Positions 1 through 8,632 of a DNA stretch of 38,871 nt are shown here, one piece after another; position 1 is the stretch's first letter, and each line of letters opens with the position of its first letter. The DNA is from Alphaproteobacteria bacterium. Its GTDB lineage: Bacteria; Pseudomonadota; Alphaproteobacteria; Micavibrionales; Micavibrionaceae. Under the pieces are notes generated by a model. The model made no database searches. It was given only the letters and a program-made list of their open reading frames with translations, and had not been told where the DNA came from. The translations under genes were made by a program, and so were the position numbers. Location of the stretch: the NCBI GenBank assembly GCA_009929775.1, contig RZZS01000018.1, forward strand, positions 1 to 38,871, read 5' to 3'.

Positions 1-53
1 GTCCGCACGTACGGACAGCGCCTGAACGTTTTTCGTAAACCGTGAGCGTAACT

Positions 54-110
54 GCGGGGCGCCGTCCCCGCTTCTTCTTTACAAGAGGGCGGGGCCGGGC
101 GTTTTGTTTT
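54..110 (+). terminator. terminator-like hairpins ending the upstream transcript
   Basis: GCGGGG at 54-59 pairs perfectly with CCCCGC at 66-71 and is followed by a T/C-rich run. The second arm can instead pair with the G-rich stretch at 88-100, which is followed by GTTTTGTTTT at 101-110. These are two competing stems with T-rich tails, as expected of intrinsic termination after a gene that lies before the window. Bases 1-45 are open in frame 1 for 14 codons up to a TGA at 43-45. This could be the tail of that upstream gene (dnaE is common here in alphaproteobacteria), but it is too short to identify. Confidence 0.55.
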
Positions 111-122
111 CACGGAATTTCT

Positions 123-198
123 GTCATTTCGACCGAAGGTGAGAAATCTTTAACCGGTTGAGATTTCGAAGCGATCCCTCACATTCGTTCGGGATGAC
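123..198. repeat. imperfect palindrome, dispersed-repeat type
   Basis: A 27-base left arm beginning GTCATTTCGACCGAAGG and a right arm ending CATTCGTTCGGGATGAC are imperfect inverted repeats. By hand 20 of 27 positions match, separated by about 22 bases. Short palindromes of the form GTCAT-CGA-CGAA...TTCG-TCG-ATGAC are known as dispersed intergenic repeats in many bacterial genomes. Only one copy is seen in this window. It lies in the gap before rpsB and codes for nothing I can recognise. The rest of 199-426 holds the rpsB leader and promoter candidates and no convincing gene. Confidence 0.55.
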
Positions 199-280
199 GG
201 TCTTTCGAAACGATCTGTCTGGAGGAATCAGGCGCGGGTTTTTGTTTTCAGCCGATTGCCTTGCATGTGCAAGCTTTTTC

Positions 281-309
281 TTGCCAAAGGGCGGAAAAGT
301 GTGTAAATG
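281..309 (+). promoter_or_regulatory. possible rpsB promoter
   Basis: TTGCCA at 281-286 (5 of 6 to the sigma-70 -35 consensus) is followed after 17 bases by TAAATG at 304-309, which is a weak -10. It would give a leader of roughly 110 bases before rpsB. A perfect 6-base inverted repeat, CTTGCA-TG-TGCAAG at 260-273, lies just upstream and is followed by CTTTTTCTT. This is pattern matching only. Confidence 0.3.
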
Positions 310-426
310 GGCCCAACGTTCATTTCACATGCAGGTACGGGCGGTTAAGCCGCTCATCCGGTGTCGTTCAAAAAGTACGGGCGATCACAGACCTGCAGAG
401 GCATAACCGGAAAAGGAGAGACCACC

Positions 427-1242
427 ATGGCAATGCCTGAATTCAACATGCGCCAGCTGCTCGAGGCCGGCGTTCACTTCGGACACCACACCCGTCGCTG
501 GAACCCCAAGATGAAGCCGTATATTTTCGGTGTAAGGAACGGCGTCCATATCATTGACCTTCAGCAGACCGTCCCGATGCTGGATGGTGCCTTGCGCGAG
601 ATTCGCAACATTGCGGCGCACGGAGGCCGCATTCTGTTTGTCGGCACCAAGCGTCAGGCGCAGGAAAAGGTCCAGGAGTCCGCTCGTCGTTGTGGCCAGT
701 ATTACGTCAATCACAGATGGCTTGGCGGCATGCTGACGAACTGGAAGACGATTTCCAACTCTATCGCCCGGTTGCGCGAACTCGAGGAAATTCTCGGAGC
801 GGACGAGGTCAAGGGCTATACGAAAAAGGAAGTCCTGATGTTGACCCGCGAGCGCGACAAGCTCGATTTGTCGATTGGCGGTATCAAGGAAATGGGCGGC
901 CAGCCGGATGCGCTTTTCATCATTGACACCAACAAGGAAGAAATCGCCGTTCTAGAGGCCAACAAGCTCGGTATTCCGGTTTTTGCCGTTCTTGACACCA
1001 ACAGTGACCCGGCCGGTATCCAGTACCCGATCCCGGGGAACGACGACGCTCTTCGGGCCATTGAGTTCTACTGCGACCTCGTTTCCAGCGCGATCCTCGA
1101 CGGGATTCAGGCCGAAATGACGGCTAGCGGCACGGATATCGGTGCGTCCGAGCAGGTCGCTGTTGAGCTTCCGGCTGAGGAAAAAAGTGACAGCGCGGAA
1201 CCGTCCGCTGGTGAGGAGCCAAAGAAAGCGGCTCAGGCCTGA
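427..1242 (+). CDS. rpsB: 30S ribosomal protein S2
   Basis: Small-subunit ribosomal protein S2, bound near the head/body junction of the 30S subunit with S1. The 271-residue product begins [15 protein letters not shown] and carries the family hallmarks [33 protein letters not shown] and [11 protein letters not shown], with the usual domain up to about residue 230. The Ala/Glu/Lys-rich tail (about 230-271) is a disordered extension often seen in alphaproteobacteria. The ATG at 427 is chosen because AGGAG lies at 414-418. An upstream in-frame ATG at 361 would add 22 residues with no S2 similarity. It is followed 34 bases later by tsf, the classic rpsB-tsf pair. Confidence 0.98.
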   Translation: MAMPEFNMRQLLEAGVHFGHHTRRWNPKMKPYIFGVRNGVHIIDLQQTVPMLDGALREIRNIAAHGGRILFVGTKRQAQEKVQESARRCGQYYVNHRWLGGMLTNWKTISNSIARLRELEEILGADEVKGYTKKEVLMLTRERDKLDLSIGGIKEMGGQPDALFIIDTNKEEIAVLEANKLGIPVFAVLDTNSDPAGIQYPIPGNDDALRAIEFYCDLVSSAILDGIQAEMTASGTDIGASEQVAVELPAEEKSDSAEPSAGEEPKKAAQA

Positions 1243-1276
1243 TCCGAGCAAACCAATCGAACCGAAAGGAAAAGAC

Positions 1277-2200
1277 ATGGCTGAAATCAAGGCAGCAGAT
1301 GTAAAGGCGCTGCGCGACCAGACCGGCGCGGGCATGATGGATGCAAAGAAGGCATTGATCGAAACAAACGGAAATATCGAGGAAGCGGTTGACTGGCTGC
1401 GAACCAAGGGTCTTGCCAAGGCTGCCAAGAAGTCCAGCCGCACCGCGGCTGAAGGGCTTGTTGCTATCGCGCTTGGCGGTTGTGGAGGCGTTGTCGTTGA
1501 GGTGAACGCCGAAACGGACTTTGTCGCGCGCAACGACCAGTTTCAGGGGTTTGCGCGTCAGGTCGCGGATGTGGCGCTCGCCAGGGCGTCGACAGTCGAG
1601 GAACTGGCCGCAGCCGAATTTGGGAACGGCAAGTCCGTTCAGGATGAACTGACCGACAAGATTGCCACCATCGGCGAAAACATGATGCTCCGCCGGATGC
1701 AGAAACTGTCTGTCACGGATGGCGTCGTTGCCGGCTACATGCACAATCAGATCGCTGATAACCTCGGGAAGATCGGTGTCCTCGTCGCGCTCGAATCTAC
1801 CGGCGATAAGGAAAAGCTCGCCGATCTTGGCAAGAAAATCGCGATGCACGTCGCCGCTGCGTTCCCGCAGGCGCTGTCGCCCGCGGAGGTCGATCAGTCT
1901 GCGGCCGAGCGGGAACGGAATGTCCTGCGCGAGCAGGCCCTCGCCAGTGGAAAGCCTGCGGACATCGTCGAGAAGATGCTCGAGGGCAGGATGCGGAAGT
2001 GGTACGAGGAAGTCTGCCTGACAGAGCAGGTTTTCGTCATGGACGGCGAAACGAAAATAACGAAGCTTGTGGAAGACGCAAGCAAGGAAATTGGAGCACC
2101 GGTGAAGCTGACGGGCTATGCCCGCCTTCAACTCGGTGAAGGAATAGAGAAAGAGCAGTGTGACTTCGCTGCCGAAGTGGCTGCCGCCGTTAACGGCTAG
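1277..2200 (+). CDS. tsf: elongation factor Ts
   Basis: Guanine nucleotide exchange factor that releases GDP from EF-Tu. The 307-residue product has the N-terminal UBA-like domain ([20 protein letters not shown], with MMDAKKAL), then the exchange-domain signature TDFVARN at about residues 80-86, and the C-terminal module starting around NVLREQAL. The ATG at 1277 follows an AAGGAAAAG purine run. The length is typical for the non-mitochondrial form with both core subdomains. It is cotranscribed with rpsB, and a hairpin at 2226-2254 follows it. Confidence 0.98.
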   Translation: MAEIKAADVKALRDQTGAGMMDAKKALIETNGNIEEAVDWLRTKGLAKAAKKSSRTAAEGLVAIALGGCGGVVVEVNAETDFVARNDQFQGFARQVADVALARASTVEELAAAEFGNGKSVQDELTDKIATIGENMMLRRMQKLSVTDGVVAGYMHNQIADNLGKIGVLVALESTGDKEKLADLGKKIAMHVAAAFPQALSPAEVDQSAAERERNVLREQALASGKPADIVEKMLEGRMRKWYEEVCLTEQVFVMDGETKITKLVEDASKEIGAPVKLTGYARLQLGEGIEKEQCDFAAEVAAAVNG

Positions 2201-2225
2201 GCGGAAGGACACGTAAAAAATTTCG

Positions 2226-2254
2226 ACAGCCGCGTTGCATGCCATCGCGGCTGT
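2226..2254 (+). terminator. hairpin after tsf
   Basis: ACAGCCGCG at 2226-2234 and CGCGGCTGT at 2246-2254 form a perfect 9-base stem with an 11-base loop, 26 bases after the tsf stop. The tail (TATTAC) is only weakly T-rich, so this may attenuate rather than fully stop transcription into pyrH. Confidence 0.5.
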
Positions 2255-2304
2255 TATTACAGTAAGGCTGCCTGATGTAACCCTCCCGAACGGAAGCGCC
2301 GATT

Positions 2305-3060
2305 ATGACTGAGTGTTGCGAGAAAAAAACGTCCCGTCCTGCCGCCGAGAACCTGCGTTTCAAGCGGGTGCTACTGAAGATGTCGGGGGAAGTGCTCATG
2401 GGTGAGCGCGAATACGGGATCGATCCCGCTTATATCGAGCGTATTGCCCGGGATATTCAGGAAGCGGTTGAGATGGGGGTGCAGGTCTGTATCGTCGTTG
2501 GGGCCGGGAATATCTTCCGGGGCGTTTCTGGCGCAGCCAACGGAATGGAGCGCGTGACGGCCGACTATATCGGCATGCTCGGTACGGTGATGAATGCGCT
2601 GGCGCTTCAGTCGGCGCTCGAGAAGATTGGCGTCGAGTCCCGCGTGCAGAGCGCCATCCCGATGCAGGCGGTTTGCGAGCCGTACATTCGGCGCCGCGCC
2701 CTTCGCCACATGGAAAAGGGTAGGGTCGTTGTCTTTGCAGGTGGTTCCGGCAATCCGTTTTTTACCACGGACACGCCGGCCGCCCTGCGCGCAACGGAAA
2801 TGGGTTGTGACGCGTTGATGAAGGGAACGAAAGTCGACGGCGTTTATGATGCCGATCCGGTAAAGGATCCGGAGGCGAAGCGTTACGAGTCGCTGACATA
2901 TCTCGATGTTTTGACGCAGGATTTGCGGGTCATGGACGCGACGGCGATTTCGCTCGCGCGCGACAACAATATCCCGGTCGTCGTCTTCTCGATCAGGGAA
3001 GAGGGCAATTTCGGGAAGGTATTGAGAGGCGAGGGTACGTCTACGATCGTTACGAACTGA
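2305..3060 (+). CDS. pyrH: UMP kinase
   Basis: Phosphorylates UMP to UDP with ATP in pyrimidine nucleotide synthesis. It is an amino-acid-kinase-fold hexamer unrelated to the eukaryotic enzyme. The 251 residues carry the family motifs [10 protein letters not shown] (phosphate loop, about 19-28), [10 protein letters not shown] (uridine/phosphate binding), [37 protein letters not shown] and [13 protein letters not shown]. The ATG at 2305 has GGAAG eight bases upstream. The first 17 residues are a non-conserved extension before the kinase core. In most alphaproteobacteria frr follows directly. Here a solute-binding protein gene intervenes. Confidence 0.98.
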   Translation: MTECCEKKTSRPAAENLRFKRVLLKMSGEVLMGEREYGIDPAYIERIARDIQEAVEMGVQVCIVVGAGNIFRGVSGAANGMERVTADYIGMLGTVMNALALQSALEKIGVESRVQSAIPMQAVCEPYIRRRALRHMEKGRVVVFAGGSGNPFFTTDTPAALRATEMGCDALMKGTKVDGVYDADPVKDPEAKRYESLTYLDVLTQDLRVMDATAISLARDNNIPVVVFSIREEGNFGKVLRGEGTSTIVTN

Positions 3061-3117
3061 TTATGAGCGATCTTGATTGTGTGTCCGTTGAAGCAATGGA
3101 TAAAGGGGATTGTCATT

Positions 3118-3987
3118 ATGGGGAACGTATTTTTTGCGGGCCGGGTTTTTCTTCAGTCATTTGCCGTCGCTGTCTGCCTGGTTTTTCCAGCTCTGGCGCA
3201 AGGGAATGGCGGTAAAACCACTTTCGACCGCGTGATGGAGAGCGGAAAAATCCGGTGCGGTTACGCATCGTGGGCTCCGTCGCTGATGATCGATCCGAAT
3301 ACGGGTGCGCTTTCCGGATATAGTTACGATGTGATGAACGCGGTCGGCGAGAAGCTTGGGCTGGAAGTCGAGTGGGCGGAGGAAGCAGGCTGGGGCGTCG
3401 CCGAGCAAGGAATTGAAAGTGGGCGTTACGATGCGTTCTGTGTCGATGTCTGTATGGAGCCGCACAGAACGAAAGTCGTGTGGTATTCGGCGCCCTTCAT
3501 CTATTTGCCGTTCTACGCCATCGTACGCGCGGACGACAATCGTTTCGACGCGAACAGGGATAGCCTTGACAGCGAATCGGTCACCTTCGCCATTATTCCC
3601 AATACATTGCTCGACTACGCCGTGAGGGATGTCTTTCCAGACTCAAAACGGGTGGATGTAAACGACCTTGCCGGAGACGGAAACGTGATGATGACGGTTG
3701 TCGGTGGGAAGGCCGATTCTGCGCTGAGCACGTATTATCCCGTTACGCGGTTTAACGAGAACAACGACAAAAAGGTCAAGACGGTCGGCGAGCCGGTCCG
3801 AACCTGTCCGGCCGGTTTCCTGCTTCCGCGCAGGGACACCGAACTGAAATATGTCGTCGACAGCGCGATCACGCAGCTTCGGTTGTCCGGGCGTCTGGAA
3901 GAGATATTTCAACGTTACGCGCCGAACGACGGACGTTACTGGCTTTTGCCGACGTTGCCGTACCAAAATCACGATCCGGTGCACTGA
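3118..3987 (+). CDS. periplasmic solute-binding protein, family 3 (amino-acid type)
   Basis: A secreted protein of 289 residues resembling the SBP_bac_3 receptors of amino-acid ABC transporters. The ATG at 3118 follows AAAGGGGA and gives a clean signal peptide, hydrophobic from about residue 9, ending near PALAQG. An earlier in-frame ATG at 3073 only adds a poor prefix. The mature part has MESGKIRCGYASWAPSLM, then SGYSYDVMNAVGEKLG, GIESGRYDAFCVDVCMEPHR and KADSALST. In this family an Arg after the T/E-x-x motif and an Asp in the second lobe usually hold the amino acid backbone, and both are present here. The C-terminal LRLSGRLEEIFQRY is typical. No permease or ATPase is nearby, so the partner transporter and ligand are unknown, and it could be a sensor or orphan binding protein. 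It sits between pyrH and frr, which are normally adjacent. Confidence 0.85.
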   Translation: MGNVFFAGRVFLQSFAVAVCLVFPALAQGNGGKTTFDRVMESGKIRCGYASWAPSLMIDPNTGALSGYSYDVMNAVGEKLGLEVEWAEEAGWGVAEQGIESGRYDAFCVDVCMEPHRTKVVWYSAPFIYLPFYAIVRADDNRFDANRDSLDSESVTFAIIPNTLLDYAVRDVFPDSKRVDVNDLAGDGNVMMTVVGGKADSALSTYYPVTRFNENNDKKVKTVGEPVRTCPAGFLLPRRDTELKYVVDSAITQLRLSGRLEEIFQRYAPNDGRYWLLPTLPYQNHDPVH

Positions 3988-4016
3988 ATGGTTAGACCAA
4001 CGAAAAGGAAAGCAAA

Positions 4017-4574
4017 ATGTCAGCCGCAAATCTCCCCGACCTGAGGCGCCGCATGGAAGGCGCGCTCGATATGCTTCAGAAGGAATTTTCCGGCCTGCGT
4101 ACGGGGCGCGCCTCGGTTAACATGCTCGAGCCGGTTCAGGTTTCAGTTTATGGCACGACGATGCCCCTCAATCAGGTTGCCAACGTTTCGGTGCCTGAGC
4201 CGCGCATGCTGGTCGTCAGCGTGTGGGACGGCGGGAACACCAAGGCCGTTGAGAAGGCCATCCGTGATTCCGGGCTGGGTCTTAATCCTCAGCCTGAAGG
4301 TTCGACGATCCGCGTGCCTGTGCCTGAACTCAACCAGGAACGCCGTGCCGAACTTACGAAGGTCGCCGGCAAGTATGCCGAGGCCGCGCGGGTTTCGGTG
4401 CGCAACGTGCGGCGGGACGGAATGGATTCGGTAAAAAAGGCCGAGAAAGACAGCGACATCTCCGAAGACGAAGCCAAGCGCGAATCGGACGAGGTTCAGA
4501 AGCTGACGGACCAGTACATTAAACGAATTGACGAGATGCTCGCCGACAAAGAAAAAGACATAATGACAGTCTAG
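4017..4574 (+). CDS. frr: ribosome recycling factor
   Basis: Splits post-termination ribosomes together with EF-G. The length of 185 residues is standard. Motifs visible are [16 protein letters not shown] (about 26-41), [45 protein letters not shown] and the C-terminal helix ending [14 protein letters not shown]. An AAAAGGAAAG ribosome-binding site lies just before the ATG. Eleven bases separate its stop from uppS, so it probably starts the isoprenoid/phospholipid/outer-membrane run that follows. Confidence 0.98.
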   Translation: MSAANLPDLRRRMEGALDMLQKEFSGLRTGRASVNMLEPVQVSVYGTTMPLNQVANVSVPEPRMLVVSVWDGGNTKAVEKAIRDSGLGLNPQPEGSTIRVPVPELNQERRAELTKVAGKYAEAARVSVRNVRRDGMDSVKKAEKDSDISEDEAKRESDEVQKLTDQYIKRIDEMLADKEKDIMTV

Positions 4575-4585
4575 CCGGTAGCGTT

Positions 4586-5338
4586 ATGAACCAGTCCGAT
4601 CATAGAAACGTCCCGACACTGCCCCGCCATGTTGCGATTATCATGGATGGAAACGGGCGGTGGGCGAACACAAGAGGTCTGCCGCGCACGGCGGGTCACC
4701 AGCAGGGTGCGGAATCGGTTCGGCGTTGTGTCGAGGCAGCTTCGGAGCTCGGGATCAAGTATTTGACTCTATTCGGATTTTCGTCCGAAAACTGGAACCG
4801 TCCGAGGGACGAGGTGAAAGAGCTTATGCGGCTTTTACGCTTCTATCTGCGCTCCGAGACGGCGGATCTGCACCGGAACAATGTTCGCCTTCGGGTCATC
4901 GGGGAGCGCGAGGGCCTTGATCCTGATATTGTGAAGCTTATTGAAAATGCGGAATATTTGACGCGCCTCAACACCCGAATCAATGTGTCGATCGCCATAA
5001 ATTACGGGGGGCGCAATGACATCCTCCATGCGGCTTGCCGGCTCGCGAGCGATTTCCATGAGCGGGGTGTGCGACCGGAATTTTCGAGTTTCGAAGAGCT
5101 TTTCGGCGAATATCTGATGACGGCTGGCACGCCGGATCCCGACCTGCTGATCCGGACGAGCGGCGAGAAGCGAATCAGCAATTTTCTGCTTTGGCAGTGC
5201 GCCTACTCAGAGCTTGTGTTTACCGATCGGCTCTGGCCCGATTTTGGCAAGGCCGATCTCGAAGCCGCAATTGAAGAATTCCGGCGCAGAGACCGGAGAT
5301 TCGGAAGGGTCGGCGGCACGGCGGCAAGGAGAGAGTAA
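4586..5338 (+). CDS. uppS: isoprenyl transferase (undecaprenyl diphosphate synthase)
   Basis: Cis-prenyltransferase that extends farnesyl diphosphate with isopentenyl diphosphate to make the C55 lipid carrier for peptidoglycan and O-antigen. The 250 residues show all conserved blocks: AIIMDGNGRWA with catalytic Asp21, the GHQQGAESVRR phosphate-binding region, LTLFGFSSENWNRP, INYGGRNDI, and PDPDLLIRTSGEKRISNFLLWQ with the YSEL segment after it. The stop overlaps the cdsA start by one base (TAATG), implying translational coupling. Confidence 0.97.
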   Translation: MNQSDHRNVPTLPRHVAIIMDGNGRWANTRGLPRTAGHQQGAESVRRCVEAASELGIKYLTLFGFSSENWNRPRDEVKELMRLLRFYLRSETADLHRNNVRLRVIGEREGLDPDIVKLIENAEYLTRLNTRINVSIAINYGGRNDILHAACRLASDFHERGVRPEFSSFEELFGEYLMTAGTPDPDLLIRTSGEKRISNFLLWQCAYSELVFTDRLWPDFGKADLEAAIEEFRRRDRRFGRVGGTAARRE

Positions 5339-6024
5339 TGGCCGCAGGTGACCTCCTCGCCAGCAAGAGAGTGGTCTCCGGGGTCGTGCTTGGTCCCATT
5401 GTGCTGATTATCCTGGTGGCGGATGGTCTTCTTTTTGCGCTTTTCATGCTTGCCGCTTTCGGGGTCGCCTTGTACGAGTGGGCGAAGATGGCCATGGCCG
5501 GCAAAAATCCTGCTGTCGATCTGGTCGTCGGACTCGTTTACCTTCCCTTGTGCTTCATGTCGTTCTACGCGCTGCGCGAGTGGTTTGAATCCGGTCTGTT
5601 TTTGTCTCTTTCTCTCATTTTGACGGTCTGGGCCAGCGATTCAGGCGCCTATTTCACAGGCAAAGCCCTTGGCGGACCGAAGATGGCGCCTTATATAAGT
5701 CCGAACAAGACGTGGGCCGGGTTTTGGGGGTCTGTCGCGTCCAGCGGGGTGACCCTGTTTCTGTGTTTCGTGATGGCCGGGTTCCTGCCGGTTGCTCTTG
5801 AGCCGGGAATTCTTGACCTTGTCATCGCTTTTGTGGTGGGGTGTGTCATCGGTGCTGTCGGTCAGGCGGGAGATTTGTCTATTTCGGCCTTCAAGCGCCG
5901 GGTTGGTGTGAAGGATACGGGCCACCTGATTCCTGGGCATGGAGGGCTGCTTGACCGTATTGATGCCCTGTTGCTGGTTTCGCTGGTTTTCGCGTTCATT
6001 AATCTGATTTGGCCGTTGACATGA
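5338..6024 (+). CDS. cdsA: phosphatidate cytidylyltransferase
   Basis: Inner-membrane enzyme making CDP-diacylglycerol from phosphatidic acid and CTP, the branch point for bacterial phospholipids. The 228-residue protein is mostly hydrophobic, with about six or more membrane segments. It carries the family signature near the C terminus, S-A-F-K-R-R followed by KDTGHLIPGHGGLLDRIDA (about 181-209), with the KD and GHGG-DR residues that bind metal and substrate. It is somewhat shorter than E. coli CdsA, as in many alphaproteobacteria. It overlaps uppS by one base and dxr by four (ATGA). Confidence 0.96.
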   Translation: MAAGDLLASKRVVSGVVLGPIVLIILVADGLLFALFMLAAFGVALYEWAKMAMAGKNPAVDLVVGLVYLPLCFMSFYALREWFESGLFLSLSLILTVWASDSGAYFTGKALGGPKMAPYISPNKTWAGFWGSVASSGVTLFLCFVMAGFLPVALEPGILDLVIAFVVGCVIGAVGQAGDLSISAFKRRVGVKDTGHLIPGHGGLLDRIDALLLVSLVFAFINLIWPLT

Positions 6025-7178
6025 AAAAGGTATCAATTCTCGGATCTACGGGGTCCATCGGGCGGAATGCCATCGACGTTATCCTGTCGATGCCTGAGGC
6101 TTTTTCCATTCAGGCGCTTACGGCCAACAATGATGTCGCAGCGCTCGCCGAGCAGGCGATCCGGCTTGATGCGAAATATGTCGCTATAGGAAACCCGGAA
6201 CTTTACGGAGATCTGAAGGCGCGGCTTGCCGGAAAAGACATTGACGTTTATTGCGGCGAGGAAGGGATCGTCCAGGCGGCGCGACTCGAGGCGGATTGCG
6301 TGATTGCCGGTATTGTCGGTATGGCTGGGCTGAAGCCGATAATCGCGGCGCTGGAGCAGGGTAAGGTTGTCGCCATCGCCAACAAGGAGCCACTGGTCGC
6401 TGCTGGCGCGCTCGTGATGGAGACGATGCATCGCCACAATGCCAGGATTTTGCCGATCGACAGCGAACATAGCGCAATATTTCAGGTTTTCGACGCCCGG
6501 CATCCCGAGGGCATCCTTCGGGTCGTCCTTACCGCCTCGGGCGGGCCGTTTTTGCACTGGACCATGATGGACATGGCCGGAGCGACTCCGGAGCAGGCAG
6601 TCGCTCATCCGAACTGGAAAATGGGCAGGAAGATATCGGTCGACAGTGCGACCATGATGAACAAAGGTCTTGAAGTCATCGAGGCGCGCTACCTTTTTGA
6701 TCTGCCCCGCGAAAAGATTGACGTTCTTGTTCATCCCCAGTCCGTTGTTCATTCAATGGTGGAGTATATTGACGGGTCCGTGTTGGCCCAGATGGCGGTT
6801 GCGGATATGCGTGTGCCGATTTCGCACGCGCTGGCATGGCCAAGGCGTATGAAAGTTCCCGGAGCGCGCCTGCGATTTGAAACGATGCAAAACCTTAATT
6901 TCATGCAGCCGGATATCGACCGCTTTCCGGCGATTCCTCTCGCCTACGAAGCGTTGAAGGCCGGTCAGTACGCCTGTCTTGCCATGAATGCGGCGAACGA
7001 GATTGCGGTCCAGTCCTTCCTCTCACACAGGATCGGATTTACCCAGATTGTTGAAACCGTCAAGGCGGTTCTGGACAAAACATCGGCGCAGAACTTGAAA
7101 TCCCTTGAGGAAATCCTCAAATTAGACAGCGACACGCGTAAGCTTACAGAATCAATCATCGCGTCGAAGTGCGCCTGA
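6021..7178 (+). CDS. dxr: 1-deoxy-D-xylulose 5-phosphate reductoisomerase
   Basis: Second step of the MEP isoprenoid pathway, converting DXP to MEP with NADPH. The 385 residues begin MKKVSILGSTGSIG (NADPH-binding loop). ANKEPLVAAG, LPIDSEHSAIFQ (metal-binding Asp/Glu), LTASGGPF, the flexible-loop segment HPNWKMG, the metal/substrate block SVDSATMMNKGLEVIEA and HPQSVVHSMV follow. The ATG at 6021 overlaps the cdsA stop as ATGA. A longer reading from 6009 adds four residues and is less likely. Its product feeds UppS two genes upstream. Confidence 0.97.
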   Translation: MKKVSILGSTGSIGRNAIDVILSMPEAFSIQALTANNDVAALAEQAIRLDAKYVAIGNPELYGDLKARLAGKDIDVYCGEEGIVQAARLEADCVIAGIVGMAGLKPIIAALEQGKVVAIANKEPLVAAGALVMETMHRHNARILPIDSEHSAIFQVFDARHPEGILRVVLTASGGPFLHWTMMDMAGATPEQAVAHPNWKMGRKISVDSATMMNKGLEVIEARYLFDLPREKIDVLVHPQSVVHSMVEYIDGSVLAQMAVADMRVPISHALAWPRRMKVPGARLRFETMQNLNFMQPDIDRFPAIPLAYEALKAGQYACLAMNAANEIAVQSFLSHRIGFTQIVETVKAVLDKTSAQNLKSLEEILKLDSDTRKLTESIIASKCA

Positions 7179-7193
7179 AGCCCCGGAGTTTCT

Positions 7194-8597
7194 ATGAACA
7201 GTTTGTTTGACTATTTCAGCCTGATGGCGAGCAACGTCTGGCTTTACGGCGGGACATTCGTCCTTGTGCTCGGCATTCTGGTGTTTGTTCACGAATGGGG
7301 GCATTACATCGTCGCCCGGATGTGCGGCGTACGGGTTGAAACGTTTTCAATCGGATTCGGGAAGGAGATTTTTGGATTCAATGACCGGCATGGCACGCGC
7401 TGGAAAGTGTCCCTGTTCCCGCTTGGCGGTTACGTCAAGATGTTCGGTGACGTCGACCCGGCGAGCGCCCGGCATACCGAGAAGGTCGAGGAGGACGGTG
7501 GCGCGGTGCGCGAGTTGACGCCGCAGGAACGCAGTGTCGCGTTTTTCTCCAGGTCGGTGGCGCAGCGCAGCGCGATCGTTTTTGCCGGTCCCGCCATCAA
7601 TTTTCTTTTTGCTGTGGCCATTTTGGCGGGGCTCTATGTGTTTTACGGGCAACCGGTCACGCCACCGGTGGCCGCCGCCATCGTTGCCGACAGCGCCGCG
7701 CAGGAGGCTGGTTTTCTTCCGAACGACGAAGTGCTGACGATCAACGGTGACCCTGTTCGCCGGTTCGAAGATATCCGGCGTGAAGCGGCAATTGCCCTCG
7801 ACACGCCGCTCCGGATTACGATCCGGCGGGGTGACGAAACGATCGAGTTGACGGCGACGCCTCGCAGGCTTGAAGCCGAGGACAGATTTGGGTTCAGGCA
7901 TTCCCGCGGCGTTCTTGGCGTCATCGGGCCTCTCGGTCCCGGAAGCGCGTTCAGTCTCGAGACGATCAGGAGGATTGACGGTGTCGCATACGAAACCGTG
8001 GATGAGGCGAGAGAGGCGTTGATCCCGAAGCTCGGGAATATTGTCAGGATCGGCATCGATTACGGGCGCGAAGACGGGGCCCTCGACGAGTTCTTCGTTC
8101 GCCCTCTTCCGGCGCTCAATGAGGGGCTACTTGATCCCGATTCGGAAAACTATGCGGCTCTCGTCATCGACGCGCAGACCGGGGAGGGGCTAATTCGCCA
8201 CGGTTTGATTTCCGGAATATGGCAAGCTTTCCATGAGACCTGGGTTGTTACAGCCAGCACAATTGAGGCGCTCGGCCAGATGTTTACCGGCGTGCGCAGT
8301 GCCGAGGAGCTTGGCGGAATCATCCGGATCGGGGCCATCGCGGGCGATATGGCGCAGGCGGGTTTTATCGCCCTGATCACGTTTACGGCCCTGTTGTCGA
8401 TCAATCTCGGTCTTATCAATCTGTTCCCCATTCCGATGCTCGATGGGGGACATCTCGTGTTCTATTTCTTCGAAGCGATCAAGGGCTCTCCGGTTTCCGA
8501 ACAGATTCAGGAATATGCCTTTCGTTTGGGGCTGGTCATTCTGGTCGGAATCATGCTATTTGCTAATCTGAATGATGTCGTTCAACTTATCCGGTAA
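7194..8597 (+). CDS. rseP: site-2 zinc metalloprotease RseP
   Basis: Inner-membrane intramembrane protease that cleaves anti-sigma factors and leftover signal peptides after a first periplasmic cut. The 467-residue protein has the zinc site HEWGH at residues 33-37 inside the first membrane segment, the distal ligand motif LDGGH with Asp417, and GPAINF in the second membrane segment. There are two periplasmic PDZ-like regions: one near VADSAAQEAGFLPNDEVLTING and a more divergent one after GVLGVIGPLGPGS. It is slightly longer than the roughly 450 residues of E. coli RseP. It lies 15 bases after dxr and just before bamA, consistent with a role in envelope stress. Confidence 0.96.
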   Translation: MNSLFDYFSLMASNVWLYGGTFVLVLGILVFVHEWGHYIVARMCGVRVETFSIGFGKEIFGFNDRHGTRWKVSLFPLGGYVKMFGDVDPASARHTEKVEEDGGAVRELTPQERSVAFFSRSVAQRSAIVFAGPAINFLFAVAILAGLYVFYGQPVTPPVAAAIVADSAAQEAGFLPNDEVLTINGDPVRRFEDIRREAAIALDTPLRITIRRGDETIELTATPRRLEAEDRFGFRHSRGVLGVIGPLGPGSAFSLETIRRIDGVAYETVDEAREALIPKLGNIVRIGIDYGREDGALDEFFVRPLPALNEGLLDPDSENYAALVIDAQTGEGLIRHGLISGIWQAFHETWVVTASTIEALGQMFTGVRSAEELGGIIRIGAIAGDMAQAGFIALITFTALLSINLGLINLFPIPMLDGGHLVFYFFEAIKGSPVSEQIQEYAFRLGLVILVGIMLFANLNDVVQLIR

Positions 8598-8632
8598 CGG
8601 ATAGGAACCCCAAACAGAGTGGCTGGAATGCT

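Noticed and set aside
158-406. 82-codon open frame before rpsB
   Set aside because: It starts inside the palindromic repeat and crosses the promoter and leader of rpsB. No protein-like conservation can be seen.
1124-2245. 373-codon minus-strand open frame opposite tsf
   Set aside because: It lies antisense to a certain gene (EF-Ts). It has no recognisable domain and its composition is a mirror of tsf codons.
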